A stretch of 64,000 nt of DNA, taken from assembly GCF_900010755.1 (NCBI RefSeq), contig NZ_CZJT01000101.1, positions 1 to 64,000 on the forward strand, given 5' to 3'. This document shows, piece by piece, positions 41,931-50,894 of the stretch. The stretch is from Paeniglutamicibacter antarcticus (GTDB lineage Bacteria > Actinomycetota > Actinomycetes > Actinomycetales > Micrococcaceae). Every line of letters begins with the position of its first letter. The first letter of the stretch is position 1. Under the pieces are notes generated by a model. It ran no database searches. It saw only the letters and a list, made by a program, of their open reading frames with translations, and had not been told where the DNA came from. Both the position numbers and the translations under genes were made by a program.

Positions 41931-42485
41931 CTAGGTGGAAACCGAACGAAGCGTCTTGAAGCCTTCGAAGATCATCACAAGGCCCGCAAGGATCAAGAAC
42001 GTGGCAATGACTATGAGCATTGTCAGAATGCCAGAACCGGGTGCGAGCACCAGCCACAAGCCCAGTGCTAGGGTGATGGCGCCGCTGACAAGTCCGATCC
42101 ACCAAAATGGAAAGACCTTGCGGGCGGCCAATGCCGAAATTAGCTGCACAACGCCAAGGATCAAAGCCCACCAGCCGATCATCAACACCACGATGATCGC
42201 GGTCTTGTTGGGCCAGATCATGGCAAATAGTCCGGCAAGCACCGAAACGATTCCCAAGACCAGCAACCATGGATTCTTGGTGCTCTTGCTGGAGTTAAAC
42301 CAAAGCCCCAGGCTCAAGGCCCCGTCCACCAGGGTGAAGAGGCCGAAGATGACGACCACTGTGGCGACAGTGATGTTTGACCATACGAGAATCACCAGGG
42401 CGAAAATCACGGCGAGAGCACCACGCAGGATGAGGGACCACCCCGTGGGTTTGGCGGGGATGACCACGATCGTTCCTTCAAGCAT
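41931..42485 (-). CDS. HdeD-family (DUF308) membrane protein
   Basis: The 184 residues form six evenly spaced membrane helices with the internal repeat typical of HdeD/DUF308 proteins, for example FGLFTVVDGALSLGLWF-type and IGWWALILGVVQLISALAA segments. E. coli HdeD contributes to acid resistance at high density; the role in actinobacteria is not known. It is a single gene opposite in direction to azlC. Confidence 0.85.
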   Translation of the reverse strand: MLEGTIVVIPAKPTGWSLILRGALAVIFALVILVWSNITVATVVVIFGLFTLVDGALSLGLWFNSSKSTKNPWLLVLGIVSVLAGLFAMIWPNKTAIIVVLMIGWWALILGVVQLISALAARKVFPFWWIGLVSGAITLALGLWLVLAPGSGILTMLIVIATFLILAGLVMIFEGFKTLRSVST

Positions 42486-42609
42486 TGGATTACCTTTTCT
42501 TTCGGACTTCCCGGACGCGTGCTTTGGGATTTTCAGTCTATGGCCACCGGGCCGTCACATAGCCGCTGTGGCCTGATGAAACTCCGTTTGGCGAGGCTAA
42601 GCTGGGGTT

Positions 42610-43332
42610 GTGTTTCCCAAGATGACCCCCGCAACCAAGATCGGCTTGTCTATTGCCGTGGCCACGGGACTTTACGCAATTTCCTACGGAGCTTTGGGGG
42701 TTGCCGCGGGACTAAACGTATTCCAAGTCTCGGCCCTGAGCCTGTTGATGTTCACCGGGGGTTCGCAGTTCGCCTTTATCGGAGTCATTGCCGGTGGCGG
42801 CGGTCCCGGTGCGGCATTTGGTGCTGCCACGCTGCTCGGAGTCCGCAATGCCGTTTACGGTATGCAGATCAAGTCAATGATCAGGCCAAAGGGTTGGCGC
42901 AAGCTTGCTGCCGCCCACGTGACGATTGATGAATCGGTGGCCACCGCCTCGGGGCAAGTTGATCCCGCAGAACAGAAGCGCGGTTTTTGGGTTGCCGGAC
43001 TTGGCATATACGTGTTCTGGAATATATTTACCGTGGTGGGCGCTCTGCTTGGAGACGCGTTGGGCGATCCGAAGGCTTGGGGGCTTGACGGTGCGGCAGT
43101 CGCGGCTTTCCTCGGATTGTTGTGGCCAAGGCTTAAGTCGGCTGAACCCGTCGCGATTGCAACCGTCTGTGCACTGGCAACGATTCTCGTGATTCCCTTG
43201 GTGCCACCGGGGGTCCCCATCCTTGTTGCCGCAGTGGTATCGGGAGTTTGGGGGTATTTGGGCAGGGGGCCCGCGCAGGAAGGCCTCGAACCCGACATCG
43301 AACCACATGCAGGGGAAAGGGGGAAACCATGA
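42610..43332 (+). CDS. azlC: Branched-chain amino acid exporter subunit AzlC
   Basis: AzlC with AzlD exports branched-chain amino acids and some analogues. The 240 residues have the conserved FTGGSQFAFIGV segment in the third helix region and about six membrane helices. GTG 42610 follows TAAGCT (42598-42603) by 6 nt, so the transcript may be leaderless. The stop overlaps the azlD start (ATGA). Confidence 0.9.
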   Translation: MFPKMTPATKIGLSIAVATGLYAISYGALGVAAGLNVFQVSALSLLMFTGGSQFAFIGVIAGGGGPGAAFGAATLLGVRNAVYGMQIKSMIRPKGWRKLAAAHVTIDESVATASGQVDPAEQKRGFWVAGLGIYVFWNIFTVVGALLGDALGDPKAWGLDGAAVAAFLGLLWPRLKSAEPVAIATVCALATILVIPLVPPGVPILVAAVVSGVWGYLGRGPAQEGLEPDIEPHAGERGKP

Positions 43333-43643
43333 GCCAGCTGTGGTTCTGGATTCTTGCCGGTTGCGCCGCGGCGTATGCGATTAAGATGCTCGGCTTTTTG
43401 GTTCCCGAAAAGATATTGGAAAACGAAAAGGTGACGCGTGCCGCCGGCGCGTTGACCATTGGTTTGCTGGCTTCGCTCACGATGGTGAACACCGTGGCAA
43501 ACGGAACCAGTGTGTCGTTTGATGCGCGGATCGGCGCGTTGGTTGCAGCTGCCATTGCGCTGCTTTTGCGGGCGCCGTTCTTGGTGGTCGTGATTGCGGG
43601 GGCTGGCGCCGCGGCCCTGCTGCGTTGGATCGGTTGGGGATAG
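43329..43643 (+). CDS. azlD: Branched-chain amino acid exporter subunit AzlD
   Basis: The 104 residues form four membrane helices and fit the AzlD family in size, hydrophobicity pattern and position right behind azlC. The ATG overlaps the azlC stop by 4 nt, with GGGGGAAACC upstream. It is the small partner needed for export by AzlC. Confidence 0.9.
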   Translation: MSQLWFWILAGCAAAYAIKMLGFLVPEKILENEKVTRAAGALTIGLLASLTMVNTVANGTSVSFDARIGALVAAAIALLLRAPFLVVVIAGAGAAALLRWIGWG

Positions 43644-43670
43644 GCGCGTTGCTTTAGGCTTTGCGCGTGG

Positions 43671-44207
43671 CTAATCGACGATTACCTCGTAGCCGGGTGT
43701 CTCATACGCCGCCACTGAATACGACGTGCCGGGAGTGACAGTCATCTTCAATGACTTGATTTCTGGCACGGTTTCAAAGACGTATCCTTGTGTCGAACCG
43801 TCGCAGGTGATACTCGAAGTTCCGATGCTGTCATTGATGATCTCCATGGTCCCGTCGACACATGCAAAATCCAAGGACAACGATCCGCTCTTAACGGGTT
43901 TGGGCAAACGCAAGGTCCGCTGTGTCTCGGTGGCATCAATATCACCCTGTGAAACCGCGTTGGTGGCTTCCAAGGGAATCATGTTCTTGGGATTGGGAAG
44001 TGTTTCCTTGGTGAACGGGAGCGCAGGAGGTTCGAGAATGGCACCATAGGAGCCCAGTTGTTCCTGTTCCCAGGCGCTCAATTCCGTGGGACTTGGCGTC
44101 GACACAGGTGTGGGGGTCAACCCGTCCGCGTTTGTCAGTGGGGTGCAGGCACTCAGTGCGAGCACCAATGCAGGGGCAACCATCCAACGGGTGAATCCAT
44201 GGTTCAT
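43671..44207 (-). CDS. Lipoprotein of unknown function
   Basis: The 178 residues begin with a lipoprotein signal peptide ending LALSAC, followed by a Thr/Pro/Ser-rich linker (TPTPVSTPSPTE) and a beta-rich extracellular domain with two further cysteines. No family is recognised. The ATG at 44207 is preferred because TAGGAT (44220-44215) ends 7 nt before it; ATG 44216 overlaps that hexamer. It converges on azlD. Confidence 0.72.
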   Translation of the reverse strand: MNHGFTRWMVAPALVLALSACTPLTNADGLTPTPVSTPSPTELSAWEQEQLGSYGAILEPPALPFTKETLPNPKNMIPLEATNAVSQGDIDATETQRTLRLPKPVKSGSLSLDFACVDGTMEIINDSIGTSSITCDGSTQGYVFETVPEIKSLKMTVTPGTSYSVAAYETPGYEVIVD

Positions 44208-44332
44208 GTCAGCCATCCTACGCAGGGGCCGCGAACCAGTCGGTCAATGACATGGACACTCATTCACGGAAAAAGCGTGTTGCCATGCCTACTCGCCGTG
44301 ACACCGGCGGCGCGCAGTGGCACAGTTGAACC

Positions 44333-44638
44333 ATGATTGTTGCCTTCTCCCTTGCCCCTAGTACCGACAACACCGATGGCTCGGTCCACAACGCCGTAGC
44401 GGCGGCCGTCAAGGTCGTTCGCGACTCGGGACTGCCGAACTCGACCTCTTCGATGTTCACCGAAATCGAAGGTGAATGGGACGAAGTCATGGACGTTATC
44501 AAACGGGCAACCGAAGCCGTTGCCGCCTATGGGTCACGCGTTTCGCTCGTGCTCAAGGCGGATATCCGCCCCGGATTCACCGGGGAATTGACAGGAAAAA
44601 TTGAGCGCTTGGAAAGGGCTCTCGACGCGCAGGAGTAG
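44333..44638 (+). CDS. MTH1187/YkoF-type thiamine-binding protein
   Basis: The 101 residues match the small MTH1187/DUF77 family (ferredoxin-like fold), members of which bind thiamine or its HMP part. Typical features are the N-terminal IVAFSLAPS strand, SSMFTEIEGEWDEVMDVI in the middle and RVSLVLKADIRPG near the end. The methyltransferase gene starts 5 nt after the stop, so the two are probably an operon. No TPP riboswitch is seen upstream. Confidence 0.83.
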   Translation: MIVAFSLAPSTDNTDGSVHNAVAAAVKVVRDSGLPNSTSSMFTEIEGEWDEVMDVIKRATEAVAAYGSRVSLVLKADIRPGFTGELTGKIERLERALDAQE

Positions 44639-44643
44639 TTCCC

Positions 44644-45333
44644 ATGGACAGTTCCGCCGGGCCGGCCACACCAGCCGAAGTAGACGCCTATTTAGTTGAA
44701 AAGCTCCTTGCTCCGGAGCCAGACTTGGATGCCGGGCGCGTGCGTGCGCATGCGGCGGGACTGCCACACATAGAAGTCAGCGAAGTCCAGGGAAAGTTCC
44801 TGATGTTGCTCGCAGAGATTGCTTCGGCCAAACGGGTCCTGGAAATTGGGACCCTTGGCGGCTACTCAACCACCTGGCTTGCCCGCGGTGTCGGGTCCAC
44901 TGGACACGTGGTGACCTGCGAGTTCGAACCGTTGCATGCGAGCATTGCTGCCGACAACCTTGCTGCTGCCGGGGTGGGAGACCGGGTGGATATCCGCATC
45001 GGGGCAGCACTGGACACCCTCGATGCTTTGCTGGCCGAAGACGGGGAACCATTTGACCTGGTGTTCATCGACGCCGACAAGGAAAACAACGCCCACTACA
45101 TCCAAACGGCAATCAGCCTGGGACGTCCCGGAACCGTGATTGTCGTGGACAATGTGGTGCGCGAGGGCTGGGTGTTGCGCACTCCGGAATCAACTGCGGA
45201 AACTGACCCCATGCTGCGCGGCGTCCGGGAGGGCCTTGATGTGCTTGGCGGCAACCCGCGGCTGGACGCCACCGCCATGCAAACCGTTGGGGTCAAGGGC
45301 TGGGACGGCTTCGCATTGGCCGTGGTTCGCTGA
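44644..45333 (+). CDS. SAM-dependent O-methyltransferase
   Basis: The 229 residues fit the small cation-dependent O-methyltransferase family (catechol/caffeoyl-CoA type). Motif I is VLEIGTLGGYSTTWLA (about 65-80), and the metal-binding Asp is in LVFIDADKENN with VVDNVVREG after it. The substrate is unknown. It is probably coexpressed with the thiamine-binding protein just upstream; the ribosome binding site is AGGAG at the end of that gene. Confidence 0.9.
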   Translation: MDSSAGPATPAEVDAYLVEKLLAPEPDLDAGRVRAHAAGLPHIEVSEVQGKFLMLLAEIASAKRVLEIGTLGGYSTTWLARGVGSTGHVVTCEFEPLHASIAADNLAAAGVGDRVDIRIGAALDTLDALLAEDGEPFDLVFIDADKENNAHYIQTAISLGRPGTVIVVDNVVREGWVLRTPESTAETDPMLRGVREGLDVLGGNPRLDATAMQTVGVKGWDGFALAVVR

Positions 45334-45396
45334 GCTGGAAGGCTGGCTCCACAAGCGGCGTTGGGTAGGCACCGCAACACCACATAGTCTTGCTGG

Positions 45397-45918
45397 GTGA
45401 CTACCGAGACCTACACCATCCGCCTTGCCACGCCCGAGGACATCAACGCCACCCTGGAAATGAAACTCCGGGCCTGGCGCGAAGCATACGGGGAACAGCG
45501 CCCCGAATCATTCTTCACTGCCGCCGAAGGGCGCAGAGATATGGAAGCAGATTGGTGGACCCGCGGATTGGCGCAGGGTGCCGAGCTTTGGATCGCCACC
45601 GATAGCGAATCAAATATCGTTGGCGTTGCCGGTGGCGGCCCCGCTGCCGATGACGACGCCGACACCGGGGTGGAACTCGACCTGCAAGTCCTCTACGTAC
45701 TCTCCGGACACTACGGCACCGGCCTTGCAGCCAAGCTACTTGAAACCGTGCTGACAGGACGCGATGCACTGCTCTGGGTACTTGAAAACAACCCGCGCGC
45801 CCAGGCGTTCTATGCCAAGCACGGCTTCGTAGCCGACGGGCGTATCGAGTCGCTTGTCGATGATTGGGCAGGCCTGAAAGAAATCCGCATGGTCCGCCGG
45901 GGTGGCAACCGTGGCTAA
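45397..45918 (+). CDS. GNAT-family acetyltransferase
   Basis: The 173 residues form one GNAT domain, with motif A (QVLYVLSGHYGTGLAAKLLE, about 90-108) and motif B (LWVLENNPRAQAFYAKHGF). The target is unknown. TAGTCT (45385-45390) ends 6 nt before GTG 45397, with TTGGGT at 18 bp, and no ribosome binding site is visible. Its end overlaps the start of the spermidine-synthase-like gene by 17 nt. Confidence 0.88.
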   Translation: MTTETYTIRLATPEDINATLEMKLRAWREAYGEQRPESFFTAAEGRRDMEADWWTRGLAQGAELWIATDSESNIVGVAGGGPAADDDADTGVELDLQVLYVLSGHYGTGLAAKLLETVLTGRDALLWVLENNPRAQAFYAKHGFVADGRIESLVDDWAGLKEIRMVRRGGNRG

Positions 45919-46786
45919 GGGCCGCGGTAAAAAGGGCAAGAACGCCGGGGAACAGTCCGCGGCAGCAGATCCCACGGATTCCGGACCGCTCGAGGGAAGC
46001 TACCCGATCGACACCGGTACGGCCACGCTGGAACGCGACCACTATTCGCCCGAGGGATGGATCCTCAAGGTCAATGGGGTTCCGTCTTCCCATGTGGACC
46101 TCGCCGCACCCGAGCGCCTCGACTTCGAGTACATGCGCTGGATCGCCGCGTTGATCCGCTCACGTTTCACCCCGGCAGCCTTTGACGGAAACGACGCCAA
46201 GCTCCGGGTGCTGCATTTGGGTGGCGGGGCCTGCTCCATGGCCCGTTGGGCTTCGGCTACTTACCCGAACGCCCGCCAGGTAGTCGTGGAACTCGACGGC
46301 AAGCTTGCCGAACTGGTCCGCTGCTGGTTCGACCTGCCCCGCGCCCCGCTGCTGCGCCTGCGCGTTGGCGAAGCCGGCGAAGTCCTACGCGGTTTGACGG
46401 ATGCGACCAGAGATCTGGTGATCCGTGACGTGTTTGCCGGAGACCAGACACCCAAGGACCTGACAACCCTTGAATTCACCGCGCATGCTGCCCGTGTCTT
46501 GGATGAGGGCGGCCTTTACGTGGTCAATTGCGGGGATACCCCGGCACTTGATAACGCCAAGCGAGAAGCTGCAACCATTGGGTCGGTTTTCAAGTACACG
46601 GCAATCATTGCCGACCCACCCATGCTCAAGGGGCGGCGCTACGGAAACATCATTATTGCCGGCTCGAATGCCCCGATTCCCACGGGCCCGGACTTCACCC
46701 GGGAACTGCTCGGCGGCGGGGTTCCTGCCCAGCATTGGGAGGACGCGACGGTACGGGCCTTCGCCCGCCACGCAACTGCCATCTAA
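45902..46786 (+). CDS. Spermidine synthase-like protein
   Basis: The 294-residue protein has a spermidine-synthase-type Rossmann domain: motif I in VLHLGGGACSMARW (about 100-113), VVELDGKLAEL for the nucleotide-binding acidic residue, and DLVIRDVFAGDQTPKDL where aminopropyltransferases have the catalytic Asp region. The N-terminal 35 residues are basic and disordered. Because the family includes proteins with no proven polyamine activity, the reaction is uncertain. It overlaps the upstream GNAT gene, so it is cotranscribed. Confidence 0.83.
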   Translation: MATVAKGRGKKGKNAGEQSAAADPTDSGPLEGSYPIDTGTATLERDHYSPEGWILKVNGVPSSHVDLAAPERLDFEYMRWIAALIRSRFTPAAFDGNDAKLRVLHLGGGACSMARWASATYPNARQVVVELDGKLAELVRCWFDLPRAPLLRLRVGEAGEVLRGLTDATRDLVIRDVFAGDQTPKDLTTLEFTAHAARVLDEGGLYVVNCGDTPALDNAKREAATIGSVFKYTAIIADPPMLKGRRYGNIIIAGSNAPIPTGPDFTRELLGGGVPAQHWEDATVRAFARHATAI

Positions 46787-46854
46787 GCGCCGTCCAAGGA
46801 GCTGCGCTGTATCAAGTATCCGCAGCATCCCCCGAGCACAGTTAAGCTTGGTAG

Positions 46855-46965
46855 GTGCCCTTGATCCCCGCTGGGCACGGGAGCTTGCCGGTGCTGCCGC
46901 GGCAAGCAACGCGCAATATGTCAAGGGGCAACCACCAATTGCAGGAGCACCCCCAAACCCCATGA
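46855..46965 (+). CDS. Possible 36-codon leader peptide before the methyltransferase
   Basis: TAAGCT (46843-46848) ends 6 nt before GTG 46855, the same layout as several leaderless genes here. The frame runs 36 codons and its TGA overlaps the methyltransferase ATG at 46962 (ATGA). The peptide (MPLIPAGHGSLPV and a polar tail) has no family features. Alternatively the methyltransferase itself begins further upstream in another frame and this is a chance frame. Confidence 0.28.
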   Translation: MPLIPAGHGSLPVLPRQATRNMSRGNHQLQEHPQTP

Positions 46966-48098
46966 GCGCACCAACACATGTTTCCTGGGAACAGGACGGG
47001 CAGGCCCGCACCGCACTCTGGTCATCCTCGAACGGCTCCAAGCCGCCGGCAAAAATAGTCCCCGTTGATGACACGCTCACGGCGCACGACGCCCACCAGA
47101 TGGCGGCCCAGGGTGTGGGGATGCTGTGGACCGGCGATTACCACAACGCCCGCCAGCTGCTCAGCGCCATGGGGCGTCGCGCACCGGATGCCGGAAAGCC
47201 CAAGCGCAAGGGGCAGGATGCAAGCACCGCTGAACGCTTCTACAAGTACCGCCAGGCCCGTACCCAGCGCTCCCGGTTGCTTTCCATGCTGTTGGTGCCC
47301 GTCGAACCCGGGCCCGCGGTGGCGCTGCGCCGCCCACCGGATGTTGCCGAGGCTTGGCTCAACGCCTTCGGCGAGATCACCGAACCGACGTTGGTCACCC
47401 TCCAGGAGCTGCTTGGCGCCATCGGGGCCCAGCAATGGCGCTCCGCCGGCCTGCACGTCCCGGCGCTGGACGCCAAGATCCACCCACACTACGGAACTTT
47501 TGCCCCGGTGCGCGGGGAATACCTGGACCTCGTGGCCCGGGCCGAACTGCCCGGCACCGAGCTTGCGTTCGATATCGGCACCGGCACCGGAGTGCTCGCG
47601 GCGATCCTCGCCAAGCGCGGGGTGGCCAAGGTGATCGGCACCGATTCCCAGGAACGCGCCATAGCCTGTGCCACTGCCACTTTTGCCGAGTTGGGCCTGA
47701 CCGACACTGCCACCGCAATGGTGTGCGACATGTTCCCCGAGGGGCGCGCCTCGCTGGTGGTGTGCAATCCTCCGTGGCTTCCGGGCACCCCGCAGACGCT
47801 GCTTGACTACGCGGTCTATGATCCCAAGTCGCGAATGCTGCGCGAATTCCTCTCCGGGCTGCCGCAACACCTCACTGCGGATGGCGAGGGCTGGTTGGTC
47901 ATCTCCGACTTGGCAGAACGCCTGGGCTTGCGCTCGCGCGAGGAACTGCTCGGTTGGATCGATGCGGCGGGGCTCGAGGTCACCGGGCGCGCCGACACCG
48001 TCCCCACGCACGGGCGCAGCATGGACACCACCGATCCGTTCCACGCCGAACGTTCGGCGGAAGTCACCTCCCTGTGGAAACTGCACGTGCGCGGCTAA
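46962..48098 (+). CDS. Class I SAM-dependent methyltransferase
   Basis: The 378 residues carry an N-terminal domain of unclear type (about 1-180) and a C-terminal methyltransferase domain with motif I AFDIGTGTGVLAAILA (about 202) and the catalytic VVCNPPWLPG (NPPW motif, about 264), as in N-methyltransferases that modify bases or glutamine amides (RlmG/HemK-like). The target is unknown. ATG 46962 has GCAGGAG 14 nt upstream, which is far; a start in the preceding Ala-rich in-frame stretch is possible. Confidence 0.85.
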   Translation: MSAPTHVSWEQDGQARTALWSSSNGSKPPAKIVPVDDTLTAHDAHQMAAQGVGMLWTGDYHNARQLLSAMGRRAPDAGKPKRKGQDASTAERFYKYRQARTQRSRLLSMLLVPVEPGPAVALRRPPDVAEAWLNAFGEITEPTLVTLQELLGAIGAQQWRSAGLHVPALDAKIHPHYGTFAPVRGEYLDLVARAELPGTELAFDIGTGTGVLAAILAKRGVAKVIGTDSQERAIACATATFAELGLTDTATAMVCDMFPEGRASLVVCNPPWLPGTPQTLLDYAVYDPKSRMLREFLSGLPQHLTADGEGWLVISDLAERLGLRSREELLGWIDAAGLEVTGRADTVPTHGRSMDTTDPFHAERSAEVTSLWKLHVRG

Positions 48099-48135
48099 GC
48101 GGATTTCCCTGCCTCCGGGCCCAGGTTAAAAGCCA

Positions 48136-48171
48136 CGGGGCTGGCAACACCGAAAGGTGTTGCCAGCCCCG
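48136..48171. terminator. Bidirectional terminator with GAAA tetraloop
   Basis: A perfect 16-bp stem (CGGGGCTGGCAACACC 48136-48151 with 48156-48171) is closed by a GAAA loop. It separates the converging methyltransferase and permease genes. Confidence 0.9.
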
Positions 48172-48188
48172 TGCTGGTTATCGAACGG

Positions 48189-49661
48189 CTACATTCCCAT
48201 GGCCTGTTCGATGACGCCGATGCCGAAGAAGAGCAAGAATGCCCCGGCAACTGCCCACATCAACGGGTGCACCTCGCGGGCGCGGCCCTGGATGGCGCGG
48301 ATGAAGACGAAGGCGATGAAACCGGCGCCGATGCCGTTGGCAATCGAGTAGGTGAACGGCATGAGCACGAAGGTCAGGAACGCCGGAATGGCAACGCCCC
48401 AGTCGTTCCAATCGATCTTGCTGACCTGCGAAATCATCATGAAACCGACGACCACCAGTGCCGGGGCGACTGCCTCGAACGGCACCAGGTAAATCAACGG
48501 GGTCAAGAACATCGCGGCAATGAACAGCAGGCCGGTGACGATGGAGGCCAGGCCGGTGCGTGCACCCTCGCCAATGCCGGCGCCGGATTCAACGTAGATC
48601 TGGTTGGAAGAGGCAGAAGCGCCGCCGCCGACGATGGCGCCCAGGGCGTCAATCAGCAGGACCTTGTCAACGTCCGGGATGTTGCCGTCCTTGTCGACGG
48701 AACCTGCCTCGTTGGCCAGGCCCACCATGGTGCCCATGGCGTCGAAGAAGATCGAAAGCAGGATGACGAAGGCCAGCAGCAGGGCAGCTGTCACGCCGAG
48801 GTTCTGGAAGGCGCCGAACACGTTGACCTGGCCGATGAGGGAAAGGTCCGGTGCAGACCACTCGGGCAGCGATGGGACCACCAGCGACCAGCCCTGGGGG
48901 TTGACGTTGCCGGTGGCGGCATCGAAGGACGGGCCGATCTTGAAGATGGTTTCAAGGATGTTTGCGAGGATGGCCGAGGCCACGATGCCGATGAGGATTG
49001 CACCCTTGGTCTTGCGGACGACCAAGGCAATGGTGAGCAGCAGGCCGAAGATGAAGACCAGGATCGGCCAGCCGGCCAGCGTGCCGTCAAAGCCAAGACC
49101 CACCGGGACTGTGGTGCCCGCTGCATCCGGGATGCGCCGCACGAAGCCGGAGTTGACCAGGCCGATCAGGGCAATGAACATGCCGATGCCCACCACGATG
49201 GCGGTCTTGAGGCTTTCCGGCACTGCGTTGAACACGGCTGTTCGGAAGCCGGTCAGGACCAAGACCAGCATGGTGACACCGGAAATGACCACGAGGCCCA
49301 TGACATCGGGCCATGTGAGTCCGGGGTTGGTGGCGACGGTGATGGCCACGAAGGCGTTGACGCCAAGGCCGGTGGCCATGGCGAAGGGGTGACGGGCCCA
49401 AGCGCCCATCAGGATGGTCAGCAGACCTGCAACGAGCGCGGTGACGGCAGCGACCCGCGAGAATCCGAGCTCATCACCGTTGGCATCCGCGCCAGCCAGG
49501 ATCAGCGGGTTGAGTACAACGATGTAGCTCATGGCGAAGAACGTGGCGAAGCCGCCGCGAATCTCACGTGAGTAGGTGGAGCCACGCTCGGTGACTTTGA
49601 AATAACGGTCAAGACGTGAAACGTCCGTCTTGACGGAGGGGGAGAGGTCCTGTTTGGGCAT
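48189..49661 (-). CDS. NCS2-family (AzgA-like) purine permease
   Basis: The 490 residues form a 12-14 helix transporter of the AzgA branch of NCS2, which imports adenine, guanine or hypoxanthine. Diagnostic segments are REIRGGFATFFAMSYIVVLNP at the N-terminus, AMATGLGVNAFVA, and IFFDAMGTMVGLANEAG mid-protein. ATG 49661 is chosen: a perfect TATAAT (49673-49668) ends 6 nt before it, so the mRNA is probably leaderless. The longer frame upstream has no family sequence. Confidence 0.92.
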   Translation of the reverse strand: MPKQDLSPSVKTDVSRLDRYFKVTERGSTYSREIRGGFATFFAMSYIVVLNPLILAGADANGDELGFSRVAAVTALVAGLLTILMGAWARHPFAMATGLGVNAFVAITVATNPGLTWPDVMGLVVISGVTMLVLVLTGFRTAVFNAVPESLKTAIVVGIGMFIALIGLVNSGFVRRIPDAAGTTVPVGLGFDGTLAGWPILVFIFGLLLTIALVVRKTKGAILIGIVASAILANILETIFKIGPSFDAATGNVNPQGWSLVVPSLPEWSAPDLSLIGQVNVFGAFQNLGVTAALLLAFVILLSIFFDAMGTMVGLANEAGSVDKDGNIPDVDKVLLIDALGAIVGGGASASSNQIYVESGAGIGEGARTGLASIVTGLLFIAAMFLTPLIYLVPFEAVAPALVVVGFMMISQVSKIDWNDWGVAIPAFLTFVLMPFTYSIANGIGAGFIAFVFIRAIQGRAREVHPLMWAVAGAFLLFFGIGVIEQAMGM

Positions 49662-49667
49662 GGGGGA

Positions 49668-49673
49668 ATTATA
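49668..49673 (-). promoter_or_regulatory. Consensus -10 box of a leaderless promoter
   Basis: TATAAT on the minus strand ends 6 nt before the permease ATG, which places the transcript start on or next to the start codon. The -35 region at the usual spacing is not recognisable. Confidence 0.65.
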
Positions 49674-49829
49674 GTTCGATTTTAAGCCATTAGGCGAAAT
49701 TTCATTTGAGTCTTGTGCCGCCATGGCAGATTCATAGACCCACGTCACACCGTGGTGAACAATGGAAGCACGGGGCCCGTATTGGGAAGCCCGGATTGCA
49801 CCGGACCGTGACGCGTAGGAGTGAATACG

Positions 49830-50801
49830 ATGAGCGAAAAGAATTTCAACCCAGAGGACACCGAAGTCATCCAGGGAATTGTTGTTGGCGTTGACGGCTC
49901 GGAGCAGGGGCTGTGCGCCCTTAAGTGGGCAGCAAAAGAAGCGAAGCGCCGCGGCAGTATCTTGAACATCGTTACCGCCTACACAATCCCCGTCTTCGCA
50001 GCTTCCTCGATGGATGCCGGATACGCCACACTTGATGACCAGCTGATCCGCAACGGCGCCGAAGAAGTTGTTCGACAGGCGCGTGCCACCATCACCGACA
50101 CCGACCTCACCGTCCGCACCTACATCGAGTCGGGGGATCCCTCCGGTGTGCTGCTGGATTTGAGCCGCCACGCTGAACTCATTGTGGTGGGCACGCGTGG
50201 CCGCGGAGGCTTCGTGGGGCGTTTGCTTGGCTCGGTTTCCAGTGCGCTTCCGGCGCATGCCAAGTGCCCGACGGTAGTGATTCCACTCTGCCTGGCCAAA
50301 CAATCGGAGGATGATCCGCAGGTCCTGGACAGGATTGTTGTGGGCGTTGATGGTTCGGACCGGGCCCGCATGGCGGTTTTGGTCGCTGCGGAACTGGCTT
50401 CCTCCCGGGGGCTGGCCATGCGGATCGTGTGCGCGCTGGCGCCGGTCAGCGGGGCGCTGGCCTGGATGCCTGCAACCGTCGACCAAGAAGCGGTCACGGC
50501 CGATGTACGCCACCAAATGTCCATCGGCAAGGCTTGGTTGCAGAGCTACTTCCCGGACTTGGAAATCGATACCGACGTCATCGAGGGAGCCCCGGTAGAG
50601 GTCTTGATCCGTGAATCACAGACCTCACGGTTGTTGGTCACGGGTTCCCGTGGCCGGGGTGGTTTCGCCGGCATGTTGCTGGGGTCCACCAGCCAAGGCG
50701 TGCTGCATCATTCCAAGGGCCCGGTGATGGTGGTTCCGGATGGAGATGATCCGCGCCTGGAAACCCGCAAGGAGTTCGAAGACAAGGCCAACGGAAACTG
50801 A
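49830..50801 (+). CDS. Universal stress protein with two Usp domains
   Basis: The 323 residues contain two Usp domains (about 12-152 and 168-305). Each has an ATP-binding signature of the G-x2-G-x9-G(S/T) type: VGTRGRGGFVGRLLGS in the first and TGSRGRGGFAGMLLGS in the second; each starts with IVVGVDGS. Tandem Usp proteins are common in actinobacteria and act in hypoxia or stationary-phase survival. ATG 49830 is chosen, with TAGGAG (49816-49821) 8 nt upstream. Confidence 0.93.
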   Translation: MSEKNFNPEDTEVIQGIVVGVDGSEQGLCALKWAAKEAKRRGSILNIVTAYTIPVFAASSMDAGYATLDDQLIRNGAEEVVRQARATITDTDLTVRTYIESGDPSGVLLDLSRHAELIVVGTRGRGGFVGRLLGSVSSALPAHAKCPTVVIPLCLAKQSEDDPQVLDRIVVGVDGSDRARMAVLVAAELASSRGLAMRIVCALAPVSGALAWMPATVDQEAVTADVRHQMSIGKAWLQSYFPDLEIDTDVIEGAPVEVLIRESQTSRLLVTGSRGRGGFAGMLLGSTSQGVLHHSKGPVMVVPDGDDPRLETRKEFEDKANGN

Positions 50802-50837
50802 TACGCAAGGGCCGTCCGGCCCCCGCCGTATGCATTG

Positions 50838-50874
50838 AAAAGCCGCCTTCACCAGTCTGGTGAAGGCGGCTTTT
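50838..50874. terminator. Bidirectional terminator after the Usp gene
   Basis: A perfect 17-bp stem (50838-50854 with 50858-50874, core AGCCGCCTTCACCA) with a 3-nt loop ends in TTTT on the + strand and in an equivalent T run on the - strand. Confidence 0.92.
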
Positions 50875-50894
50875 CGCATGTTCAGCCCGAGTGC

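Noticed and set aside
44217..44332. Possible TPP riboswitch before the thiamine-binding protein
   Set aside because: No CTGAGA or ACCTGATC-type core is present in the short interval, and the gene may be leaderless.
48171..49571. Open frame of 466 codons antisense to the purine permease
   Set aside because: The translation is rich in Asp, Gly, Gln and His without domains, and the permease on the other strand has clear transporter motifs.
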